DNA from: Synergistaceae bacterium
Lineage (GTDB): Bacteria; Synergistota; Synergistia; Synergistales; Synergistaceae
Reading direction: 5' to 3'
Length of the DNA: 13,422 nt
Assembly: GCA_012727545.1 (NCBI GenBank)
Contig: JAAYHA010000189.1
Location: 1-13,422 of the forward strand
The translations under genes and the position numbers were made by a program. The notes below the pieces were generated by a model that had not been told where the DNA came from, searched no databases, and saw only the letters and a program-made list of their open reading frames with translations. Below, in pieces: positions 1 to 6,427 of the stretch. Numbering within the stretch: the stretch's first letter is position 1; each line of letters opens with the position of its first letter.

Positions 1-758
1 CAGCATGCAGTTTTGGCTATCTTCATCATCTCCGGGATTTCTCTTCTCTTTGAAATGATCCATGAATGATCTGAGGGAAGGACAATAAGAGCTTTTGTGG
101 TTTTTGTCACCGGATCAGACAGGTTTTGTATCAAATTTCCCATCATCGGACCTCCTTCGATGGTCACAAAATCATCAATCAGAGGACCTCCACACACTCC
201 TATAATATCTTCGAAAGAAACACCGATAGGGACTTTTATAGTTGAAGGATCTCTGACAGCCCCGGTGACGGTAACATATTTTTCTGTGAGCGGGCTATTA
301 TTGAATATTGCATTATGGACGTTGAGCAATGTCTCAACGTTTATTACAACGCAGCCCACTGCAATAGGTATGCCTCCTTCGGGCACTATCCTTTTTGTAA
401 TTTCATAAACAAGTACCTGTTCGTCACCTGCAGGATATATGTCCTGAAGAAAAAACAGTTCTATGTCAGGAAACGACAAAAGCTCCTTCTTTAAAATATC
501 TATAGCATTAGTATGCTTTTTCTTTATTGCAAATACAGCATGATCTGCACCAATTTCTTTTTTTAATTCATTCAGGGCCTTCAGCAGTTCTTTTGGATAA
601 TGAGCAGCTATCTCATTATCTACACGGATAAGCGGTTCACATTCAGCACCATTCACTATAAGGTACTCCGGCTTGGAAGTAAATTTAACATGAGTCGGGA
701 ATCCGGCCCCACCTGCCCCTGCAATGCCTGCTTCTCTTACAATTTCAACAAGTCCCAT
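1..758 (-). CDS. pduS: PduS/RnfC-like cobalamin reductase flavoprotein (3' end beyond window)
   Basis: About 252 N-terminal residues are visible, read from ATG at 758, and the frame is open to base 1. Residues 14-21 (GAGGAGFP) and 37-42 (GAECEP) are the glycine-rich FMN/NADH-binding signatures shared by RnfC, Nqo1 and PduS. An SLBB-like middle segment follows. The visible end, KIAKTAC, looks like the start of the first 4Fe-4S cysteine motif of PduS, so the iron-sulphur part is cut off. PduS family members pass electrons from NADH to cob(II)alamin, supplying cob(I)alamin to the adenosyltransferase. This fits its position 16 bases after eutA and near eutT. It might also reoxidise NADH inside the compartment. 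The start is chosen because the conserved N-terminus begins there; the in-frame GTG at 782 would overlap eutA. RnfC is the alternative, but no rnf genes are visible. Confidence 0.85.
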   Translation of the reverse strand, partial: MGLVEIVREAGIAGAGGAGFPTHVKFTSKPEYLIVNGAECEPLIRVDNEIAAHYPKELLKALNELKKEIGADHAVFAIKKKHTNAIDILKKELLSFPDIELFFLQDIYPAGDEQVLVYEITKRIVPEGGIPIAVGCVVINVETLLNVHNAIFNNSPLTEKYVTVTGAVRDPSTIKVPIGVSFEDIIGVCGGPLIDDFVTIEGGPMMGNLIQNLSDPVTKTTKALIVLPSDHSWIISKRREIPEMMKIAKTAC

Positions 759-774
759 ATTTGCCCCAACCCCT

Positions 775-2214
775 TTATGCACCAAAAACAAGTGTTTTTA
801 TCACCACCGGGATAACTCGCCCCTGGCCTATCGGCCTGCCAATGTCAATGTAGTCGCCATCTTCAGCGTATATACCATCAAGGCTTACGATGTTTATATC
901 ATCTCTTAAGATACTTTTTAGGCAAAAACCAAGAGCTTTGCCGATATCTTCATCAGCCATTACGATCACGGTGTCCCAATATTCTATTGCTTCGGCAAGC
1001 CCTTTTTTTACTTCATTCGCTATCTTTTTAACTTCATCAAAATTTGGAGAACAGATTCCGCTCAAATAAATCGCAGTCTGTTGGTAACCGCTATCGTCCA
1101 CATACATTCTTATCTTTCTTGAGATGCGTTCAGAAATATTCTCAGACCCTCTGTCCTCATGGTAATATTTGATCTTTGCTACCGGCACGTTTTTTAGCGG
1201 AAAAACATCCCTGGTGTAATTTATGGTGCTCCCGCTGACATTCAATGAGTAGCTTCCGGCTCCTATCACGGTAGCACGTATCGTTTCCCTGGGCATCAAT
1301 ACTTCTGAGTTATTAAACAATACCCCCTGGCGTATTGACTGACCAAGAATTATTCCTATATCTTTGTATTTGAAAAGTTCCCTCTCATCGATGTTCGCAT
1401 TATATACTGCATCAGCGACACCTCCTGAAAAAGTAACACAATCTATCTTACGGTCATTTTTTAGTTCCTTCGATGTGATGATGTAGGGCAACTCTTCGCT
1501 CCTTGGGATAAAACCGCTGATCTCATCTAAAAAAGAGGCCATCCTTCGAACGATTTTCCTGAGCGAGAGCAGATCTGTTTCATGTCCCTCTTTTAAATAA
1601 ATACCCATGTGATGGATCAGATCAGATATCTTTGGGGCCACGTATTCCACCCTCATTGTTCCGGGGTCTATTTTTATCAGACGCCCTCCTATATCCAGAC
1701 ATGTAGTATCCATCAACTCACCGTCTTTGAAGATCGCTACGTTTGTTGTACCTCCGCCCACATCAAAATTTGCGATAGTCTTTTTCACTCTTTTTGAAAG
1801 TTCGGCAGTTCCTGCACCTTTACCTGCAATTGCAGCTTCAAGATCAGACCCGGCTGATGCAACCACAAAATCTCCTACGTAATCACTTAAGTTGTGCAGG
1901 ATGATCTCTGCGTTTTCTTTTCTTGCAGTCTCTCCTGTAATTATTACTGCACCGGCTTTTATATCTTTTGGCTCATAACCGGCCAAACTATATTCCCTTA
2001 CAACAATATCTCTTAGTGCATCACCGTTAATAAGGTTTCTTGACATCAAGGGCGTCTCATATATATCGCTTCTATATACAACTTCTCTTTTGGTTATTCC
2101 AAAGCGAGGTACAGACGATACCCCTGCCCTGTTGTCAACTTCTATTAAACTAAAGACAAGCTGGGTCGTCGTTGTTCCGATATCAATACCTACACTGTTT
2201 AGGCTATCTTTCAA
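775..2214 (-). CDS. eutA: Ethanolamine ammonia-lyase reactivase EutA
   Basis: The 479-residue protein matches EutA along its length. It has an actin-like ATPase fold with phosphate-binding loops GIDIGTTTT (about residues 9-17) and NFDVGGGTTNVAIF (149-162), a GETARKEN segment near 94-101, an FSGGV loop, and a C-terminal GDYIDIGRP segment. Family members use ATP to expel damaged cobalamin from the EutBC lyase so that a fresh cofactor can bind. The start is TTG. An in-frame TAA, which is the eutT stop, lies seven codons upstream with no ATG or GTG between, so TTG is the only sensible choice. GGAG lies about 10 bases upstream. It shares frame with eutT across that single stop. The family is certain, the precise start less so. 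Confidence 0.95.
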   Translation of the reverse strand: MKDSLNSVGIDIGTTTTQLVFSLIEVDNRAGVSSVPRFGITKREVVYRSDIYETPLMSRNLINGDALRDIVVREYSLAGYEPKDIKAGAVIITGETARKENAEIILHNLSDYVGDFVVASAGSDLEAAIAGKGAGTAELSKRVKKTIANFDVGGGTTNVAIFKDGELMDTTCLDIGGRLIKIDPGTMRVEYVAPKISDLIHHMGIYLKEGHETDLLSLRKIVRRMASFLDEISGFIPRSEELPYIITSKELKNDRKIDCVTFSGGVADAVYNANIDERELFKYKDIGIILGQSIRQGVLFNNSEVLMPRETIRATVIGAGSYSLNVSGSTINYTRDVFPLKNVPVAKIKYYHEDRGSENISERISRKIRMYVDDSGYQQTAIYLSGICSPNFDEVKKIANEVKKGLAEAIEYWDTVIVMADEDIGKALGFCLKSILRDDINIVSLDGIYAEDGDYIDIGRPIGQGRVIPVVIKTLVFGA

Positions 2215-2235
2215 GCTGTATTTTCTCCATGCAGT

Positions 2236-2976
2236 TTATATACCACTGGGTCGGGGTTTATAATCCGCCGGTATATTTTCAAATATCATTATGTAAAAAC
2301 AGCTGTTTAATCTGTTCAGACTCGTGATTATATCCGGTCTGGACACATCCCCATTATTTAGTGAAAATGCCTTGAAGGCTGCGATTTCCACTTCTCTCGT
2401 TTCAGAGCGAAGCGTGTTTAAAGCGACCGCTATCTCACCCATTTCTCTCTCTATCATCAGGTGGGGAAATCCGTAATATTTCATAGGGTCATGAGACCTG
2501 TTATGGATATCATCAAAAGACATGTCCGCTATCTGTTGGTCCTTAATTTTTTCATCCATTACCTCTGCTCTTACAAGGCTTCGCACAAACAAAAGTATCT
2601 TCTGGAGTTCTCCTAAAAGTTTTTCCTTTTCATGTTTTTCGGCAAGTATCTGTGTTTCGATAATTTTTGACTGAAGGCTGTCCAATCTTCCCCTTAGGAC
2701 GATCCTGGGGTGATCTTTGGGGACGAGAATATTGCCCTTTAAATGGGTTAGGTGTTCAGGTTTTTGGGAATATTTCCTTCCCTTGAGGTCATAAAAGCCC
2801 TTTGAAGATTTTTTCATATCTGTTGATTCATTATTCTCATGTATGACTTTGACCTTTCTGTCAAGCAGGAATTCTCTTGCAGCAGGAGTGATCAAAGCAT
2901 GTCGCGGGACAAAGTATTCTTTTAGTCCGTTGTTTTCGTCATAATTTCTCCTTACATCAGCTTCAGTGATAAGCAT
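2236..2976 (-). CDS. eutT: EutT-type ATP:cob(I)alamin adenosyltransferase, lacking the Cys metal motif
   Basis: This protein of about 246 residues makes adenosylcobalamin, the cofactor of EutBC. It begins MLITEADVRRNY like EutT. It also shares KPEHLTHL (about residues 73-80), LVRAEVMDE, DIHNRSHDPMKYYG and a C-terminal RPDIITSLNRLNS with the enterobacterial protein. The HX11CCXXC metal-binding motif that precedes the THL segment in Salmonella EutT is absent; no cysteine lies there. This suits the metal-independent EutT class described, as I recall, from Listeria. ATG at 2976 is preferred over GTG at 2988, because AGGGAG directly abuts the GTG and the family begins at the MLITEAD segment. It lies between eutQ and eutA, next to its functional partners. 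Confidence 0.88.
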   Translation of the reverse strand: MLITEADVRRNYDENNGLKEYFVPRHALITPAAREFLLDRKVKVIHENNESTDMKKSSKGFYDLKGRKYSQKPEHLTHLKGNILVPKDHPRIVLRGRLDSLQSKIIETQILAEKHEKEKLLGELQKILLFVRSLVRAEVMDEKIKDQQIADMSFDDIHNRSHDPMKYYGFPHLMIEREMGEIAVALNTLRSETREVEIAAFKAFSLNNGDVSRPDIITSLNRLNSCFYIMIFENIPADYKPRPSGI

Positions 2977-3021
2977 GCCCCAGTTCACTCCCTAAAATTT
3001 GAGAATCCCAGACGATTTTCT

Positions 3022-3519
3022 TCATTGATCCTGCCAATTCGCAGGATATGTAACATATAAAAAACGAGCTCTTGACGGTGAAGAGAATTCTATTTCGCTG
3101 TCTTTGGGAATAAATACCACATCACCCGCTGTAGCTGTTATCTTTTTGTCTTTTGTTGAAATATTGAGTACCCCTTCAACAACGTATTCCACCTCATCAT
3201 ATTTAAGTACCCAAGGGAATGAGACTCCAAAAATCTCCATGAACCCTGCTCCCAGTCTTGGACTTTCCTCAAGAGTCAGAATATCCTTTGTAAAGACTCC
3301 TTTGCCGGCCCTTCCAATATCAAATGGGAACCTTGTACATTTCACTTCGGATCCTTTTATGAGCCTTATTGAACCATTATTTGCCGCGGTGCTTTCTTTG
3401 TGCGGCCGGCTCTCAGTGATCTCAGCCGCACAGGGCACACCTGCCTCAGAATCCATTATTTCCCGAAGGATCTCCCCCACAGCAGCTTTAAGCTCTGCTT
3501 TTTTAAAGATGTCACTCAT
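3022..3519 (-). CDS. eutQ: EutQ cupin protein, possible acetate kinase
   Basis: At 165 residues this is shorter than the roughly 230-residue enterobacterial EutQ, mainly because the N-terminal half is reduced. Residues 50-162 form the EutQ-like cupin, with GFMEIFGVSFPW near 92-103, YDEVEYVVEGVL (107-118), AGDVVFIPKD (131-140) and a terminal YPANW (158-162). The first 22 residues form an amphipathic helix (FKKAELKAAVGEILREIM) resembling an encapsulation peptide, joined by a flexible linker. EutQ of Salmonella has been reported to have acetate kinase activity; whether this shorter form does is unknown. The ATG has an AGGAGA ribosome site 5 bases upstream and lies 9 bases after eutN. Confidence 0.9.
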   Translation of the reverse strand: MSDIFKKAELKAAVGEILREIMDSEAGVPCAAEITESRPHKESTAANNGSIRLIKGSEVKCTRFPFDIGRAGKGVFTKDILTLEESPRLGAGFMEIFGVSFPWVLKYDEVEYVVEGVLNISTKDKKITATAGDVVFIPKDSEIEFSSPSRARFLYVTYPANWQDQ

Positions 3520-3528
3520 AACTGTCTC

Positions 3529-3807
3529 CTACAAAATACTCTTATCTATTTCCAGGGAATCAATTACACCCACTATCACTGCATCGATAGGAACTTCGTT
3601 CCCTTTGTATATCATTCGTGCAGAGCTGCCCTGGGTGATCAGGACATCATCACCGATACCGGCTCCGACACCTCCATCAACTGCCACTATGGGCTTCGAT
3701 CTCTCTTCCGAAATACCCAGTTGTTTGACAACAAAAAATTTAAACCCTTCAAGACTTTCATCTTTCTTGGTCGCCCAAATATTACCAATAATTTTTCCTA
3801 TGATCAT
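3529..3807 (-). CDS. eutN: EutN/CcmL pentameric shell vertex protein (BMC-P)
   Basis: The 92-residue protein is of the EutN/CcmL family, which forms pentamers capping the vertices of the compartment shell. It begins with the family pattern IGKIIGNIWATKK and contains VDGGVGAGIGDDVLI and GSSAR, the core of the pentamer fold. ATG at 3807 is chosen because family members start at this point and because it forms a four-base ATGA overlap with the stop of the preceding gene. A GTG four codons upstream (3819) is possible but has no spaced ribosome site. This is the only BMC-P gene in the window. Confidence 0.93.
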   Translation of the reverse strand: MIIGKIIGNIWATKKDESLEGFKFFVVKQLGISEERSKPIVAVDGGVGAGIGDDVLITQGSSARMIYKGNEVPIDAVIVGVIDSLEIDKSIL

Positions 3808-4535
3808 GGCTTCTGACACCTCTCATTCGACCTTATTATTTCGATCTTATTGCTTACGATGAGATCATTGGCAAGCGGGGTAACTAAAGCATCCAGACAA
3901 ATAATAATTTTTCCTGCCCCGGGAACTTTTTTTAAGATGTCGATAATGAGCTTTTCTGTAATAACTTTGTCTCCAAGGCAACACTCACTGCCGAAGGTGA
4001 CTGGATCTGTCGAATTGGACAGAGCATACCTTTTGATCTGCTCCTCCAAATCTTTTGTTTTAATAACATCCGCTCCAAATGAAACCATCTTATCCAGATA
4101 AGTCCAATAGAGGTCATTCAGGGATCTTGATTTACATTTATCTCTAATAAAAGATATCCCCTCTTCGACAATTATTACTTTTTTCCCGCAGCAAAAAGCC
4201 TCCAGAACAGGCCTTGCCTCGGCACCGTAAGGCACCCCCAGACCAGCCGATGCCAACTGTCCATTGGTCAGTTCAGCCAGTAATATCAAGTCGAACGACT
4301 CTCCTGAAAGTTCATTCTCATATGCCCGTTCCCTATTCTGGAAAGTACAGTCAAAAAAGCTTTCAAGGGTGTTCTTGATGCTGTCATCTATTGTTCCGCT
4401 CTTTGCGGTCAATATCAATGCATTTTTACGAGACCTTTTCTCAGGCAGATGGATAGATTCCCTTACCAAAGAGCTGCCTGACATGCGCCTCAGTACTTCT
4501 TCCGTTACATAGCAAATCAATTCATCTTTGGTCAT
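3804..4535 (-). CDS. Conserved Eut-operon protein of the eut_hyp type, function unknown
   Basis: The 243-residue protein resembles the family named eut_hyp (TIGR02536 from memory), found in ethanolamine operons of Gram-positive bacteria but not Proteobacteria. Residues 2-18 (TKDELICYVTEEVLRRM) form an amphipathic helix like the encapsulation peptides of neighbouring enzymes, which suggests a cargo protein. The rest alternates hydrophobic strands and helices in a Rossmann/flavodoxin-like rhythm, with NALILTAKSGTIDD near 38-51, DLILLAELTNGQLASAGLG around 81-99 and CGKKVIIVEEGI further on. No catalytic motif is recognised. AGGA lies four bases before the ATG, 19 bases after eutJ. It overlaps the eutN start by four bases, implying translational coupling. 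Confidence 0.75.
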   Translation of the reverse strand: MTKDELICYVTEEVLRRMSGSSLVRESIHLPEKRSRKNALILTAKSGTIDDSIKNTLESFFDCTFQNRERAYENELSGESFDLILLAELTNGQLASAGLGVPYGAEARPVLEAFCCGKKVIIVEEGISFIRDKCKSRSLNDLYWTYLDKMVSFGADVIKTKDLEEQIKRYALSNSTDPVTFGSECCLGDKVITEKLIIDILKKVPGAGKIIICLDALVTPLANDLIVSNKIEIIRSNERCQKP

Positions 4536-4554
4536 CTGTCCTCATCTCCATTTT

Positions 4555-5385
4555 TCATTGGCGCAAATCCATCATCATCGCAATGCCAAGCGGTGTCACC
4601 AAAAATGGATTCTCTGGCTTAACTGTACGTACTCCCGTAAGCTGTTCAATTACAGATTCGATCCCGTTAAGGCAGGCCGTTCCTCCAACAAGACAAAGCA
4701 AGTCAACGTCGAAATTTTTGATATGTCGCTCCACAATAGTCGCGATTTTTTCAATAACAGGAACTATTACCGGAAATACCTTCTCACTGTTCAAGACATT
4801 CTTTTTGTATTTTTCAGCTGATTCAAAAGAAATGCCTTTATTCCCGGCAATGACGAGTGTCATGTGGCTGCCGCCTGTTGCTTCGTCATTTACATAAACG
4901 ACCTTTCCGGCTTTAAAAACTGATATTCCTGTCGTACCTCCTCCAACATCAACCACGACACCGTCACAAATCGCCAAAACTGCATTCGCAGCGGTAGGCT
5001 CATCAAAAACATCAGTTACTATGATCCCCGTACTCTCGACGACATGTCTATGGGTTGAGGCATCAGCAAACGATGTCCCAGGGGGGACAGCTATCGCAGC
5101 ATTTAATATCTCTCTCCCAATGGATCTCTCCGCTTCTGCTTTAAGACGCTTTACAATTTCACAGCAACCCAGATAATCGACTACCAGACCATCCCTGATG
5201 ACTTCAGCATACTCCAAAGTGCAGGCCAATGGTTTTCCGATCTCATCAAGAACCACAAGGACCGTGTATGATGTACCGAGGTCGATACCCACCTTAAGTT
5301 TTCCTTCTGATGGGGCCCTGATAGGATCTTTTATTACTGCCTCAACAGAACTTATCAGGGAATCAGCCTTATAAGAATTCCACAT
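4555..5385 (-). CDS. eutJ: EutJ, actin/Hsp70-fold chaperone-like protein
   Basis: The 276-residue protein has the EutJ layout. A short N-terminal segment precedes VGIDLGTSYTVLVVLD (32-47), the first phosphate loop; then come DEPTAAN (128-134), VVDVGGGTTGIS (144-155) and VGGTACLNGIE (233-243). These are the nucleotide-binding elements of the Hsp70/actin/FtsA superfamily. EutJ is conserved in eut operons and thought to be chaperone-like, but its biochemical role is not settled. The ATG lies six bases after the pduL stop. The only ribosome-site candidate, AAGTGA, overlaps that stop, so translation may depend on coupling. It differs from EutA in size and lacks the EutA C-terminal region. Confidence 0.92.
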   Translation of the reverse strand: MWNSYKADSLISSVEAVIKDPIRAPSEGKLKVGIDLGTSYTVLVVLDEIGKPLACTLEYAEVIRDGLVVDYLGCCEIVKRLKAEAERSIGREILNAAIAVPPGTSFADASTHRHVVESTGIIVTDVFDEPTAANAVLAICDGVVVDVGGGTTGISVFKAGKVVYVNDEATGGSHMTLVIAGNKGISFESAEKYKKNVLNSEKVFPVIVPVIEKIATIVERHIKNFDVDLLCLVGGTACLNGIESVIEQLTGVRTVKPENPFLVTPLGIAMMMDLRQ

Positions 5386-5391
5386 CGTATA

Positions 5392-6024
5392 TCACTTGAC
5401 AATGCTCGCTGTAGTTCCAGGTATGTAACCGCAGGCATTTGCCTCATCATAATCGATATGGACAGCAGTACTGTACTTTTCATTTACCCGTACGAGTACA
5501 TCCTCAAATATTACAGGTCTTAAACCATCAATGCGTATCGAGATAAGGTCCTGATCTTTTACACTTAACAAAACAGCGTCCTTGGGCGTAGTGTGCAGAT
5601 GCCTCATTGCAACTATTACTCCTTCTCTGATATTGACCTCTCCTAAGTCGGATATAATGGTTATAGAGGCACTTCCCTTTATGTCTCCTGATTCCTTAAC
5701 CGGCGCATCAACTCCTATTGACATTGCATCAGTAAGAGAAAGTTCGACCTGGGTATCCTTTCGCACAGGACCAAGAATAGCAACATTCCTTAATATTCCC
5801 TTGTCGGTCTTCAGAGTCAGACGTTCTTCACATAAGTACTGACCGGGTTGAGAAAGATCTCTTCTAGGTGTAAGTTCATATCCTTTGCCAAACAGCAAGT
5901 CTACATGTTCCCTCTTGAGGTGAACATGTCTACCGGAAGCCTCAACAGGGATTTTTAAAAATCTGGGAAGCCTGATAAGAACTTCTTCAGTTAATATGTC
6001 AAGATCGTTGATATTCCTTGCCAA
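5392..6024 (-). CDS. pduL: PduL-type phosphotransacylase (acetyl-CoA to acetyl-phosphate)
   Basis: The 210-residue PduL has two metal-binding histidine clusters: GRHVHL (31-36) plus H40, and RHLH (141-144). AVHIDYDEANACG (187-199) is the conserved C-terminal element. The family converts acyl-CoA and phosphate into acyl-phosphate and CoA, which recycles CoA inside the compartment. It stands here in place of EutD. Residues 5-19 (INDLDILTEEVLIRL) form an amphipathic helix like known PduL encapsulation peptides. The start is TTG at 6024. The preceding in-frame stop is that of eutM, ten codons upstream, and no ATG or GTG intervenes. A weak GGA lies near the right distance. It is followed after six bases by eutJ. 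Confidence 0.92.
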   Translation of the reverse strand: MARNINDLDILTEEVLIRLPRFLKIPVEASGRHVHLKREHVDLLFGKGYELTPRRDLSQPGQYLCEERLTLKTDKGILRNVAILGPVRKDTQVELSLTDAMSIGVDAPVKESGDIKGSASITIISDLGEVNIREGVIVAMRHLHTTPKDAVLLSVKDQDLISIRIDGLRPVIFEDVLVRVNEKYSTAVHIDYDEANACGYIPGTTASIVK

Positions 6025-6037
6025 AATTTGATCCGAT

Positions 6038-6054
6038 GGCCTTAACCGGAGGCC
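6038..6054 (-). other. Short GC stem between eutM and pduL
   Basis: Immediately after the eutM stop, GGCCT and AGGCC can pair as a five-base stem around a seven-base loop. There is no following T run, so it is not an intrinsic terminator. It may protect the eutM message or reduce translation into pduL, which has a weak TTG start. At this length chance cannot be excluded. Confidence 0.3.
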
Positions 6055-6345
6055 TTACTTCACATCCAGTTTGGGAAGGATGAATTCGACATCGCTGTGA
6101 GGACGCGGGATAACGTGTACAGATACCAGCTCTCCAACTCTTGCTGCTGCTGCAGAGCCTGCATCTGTGGCAGCTTTAACTGCTCCAACGTCACCTCTGA
6201 CCATAACTGTGACTAATCCGCCTCCGACAAGAACTTTTCCGATCAAAGTAACATTAGCGGCCTTTACCATTGCATCTGCTGCTTCAATTGAACCGACAAG
6301 CCCTTTTGTTTCCACCATACCAAGTGCACATGAAATCTCTGCCAT
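6055..6345 (-). CDS. eutM: EutM, hexameric BMC-H shell protein
   Basis: The 96-residue single BMC domain is close to EutM/PduA. It has ALGMVETKGLVGSIEAADAM near residues 7-26, GGGLVTVMVRGDVGAVKAA (41-59) and a conserved VHVIPRPHSDVE near the C-terminus. BMC-H proteins form hexamers whose central pores pass small substrates, and EutM is usually the most abundant shell tile. Its ribosome site is the strongest in the window, AAAGGAGG seven bases before the ATG. It lies behind an 82-base gap with an inverted repeat, fitting separately boosted expression. A very short GC stem follows its stop. Confidence 0.96.
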   Translation of the reverse strand: MAEISCALGMVETKGLVGSIEAADAMVKAANVTLIGKVLVGGGLVTVMVRGDVGAVKAATDAGSAAAARVGELVSVHVIPRPHSDVEFILPKLDVK

Positions 6346-6379
6346 TTTAATTTCCTCCTTTTAAATTATGGGAGTTAGT

Positions 6380-6413
6380 TTTTGTAATATGCCCCCATAT
6401 ATTGATTACAAAA
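6380..6413. repeat. Perfect 9-bp inverted repeat in the eutE-eutM gap
   Basis: TTTTGTAAT (6380-6388) and ATTACAAAA (6405-6413) are exact inverted copies separated by 16 bases. The spacer can form a second small stem (ATATG/CATAT) around a G-rich loop on the transcript strand. In the eutM direction it is not followed by T residues, so an intrinsic terminator is unlikely. It could be an operator, or an mRNA stem protecting eutM or marking a processing site. A poor promoter-like pair, TTGAAC (6425-6420) and TATATG (6401-6396) with an 18-base spacer, overlaps it. Confidence 0.6.
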
Positions 6414-6425
6414 GTATATGTTCAA
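6396..6425 (-). promoter_or_regulatory. Weak candidate internal promoter upstream of eutM
   Basis: On the minus strand TTGAAC is followed after 18 bases by TATATG, each matching four of six consensus bases. The -10 element lies inside the 9-bp inverted repeat, which would suit a regulated promoter for the abundant EutM shell protein. In AT-rich sequence such pairs arise often by chance, so this is only a candidate. Confidence 0.2.
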
Positions 6426-6427
6426 GA

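Noticed and set aside
3104..3862. Long plus-strand ORF of 252 codons opposite eutQ and eutN
   Set aside because: It is antisense to two clear family genes, with Ser/Pro/Thr-rich composition typical of a shadow frame.
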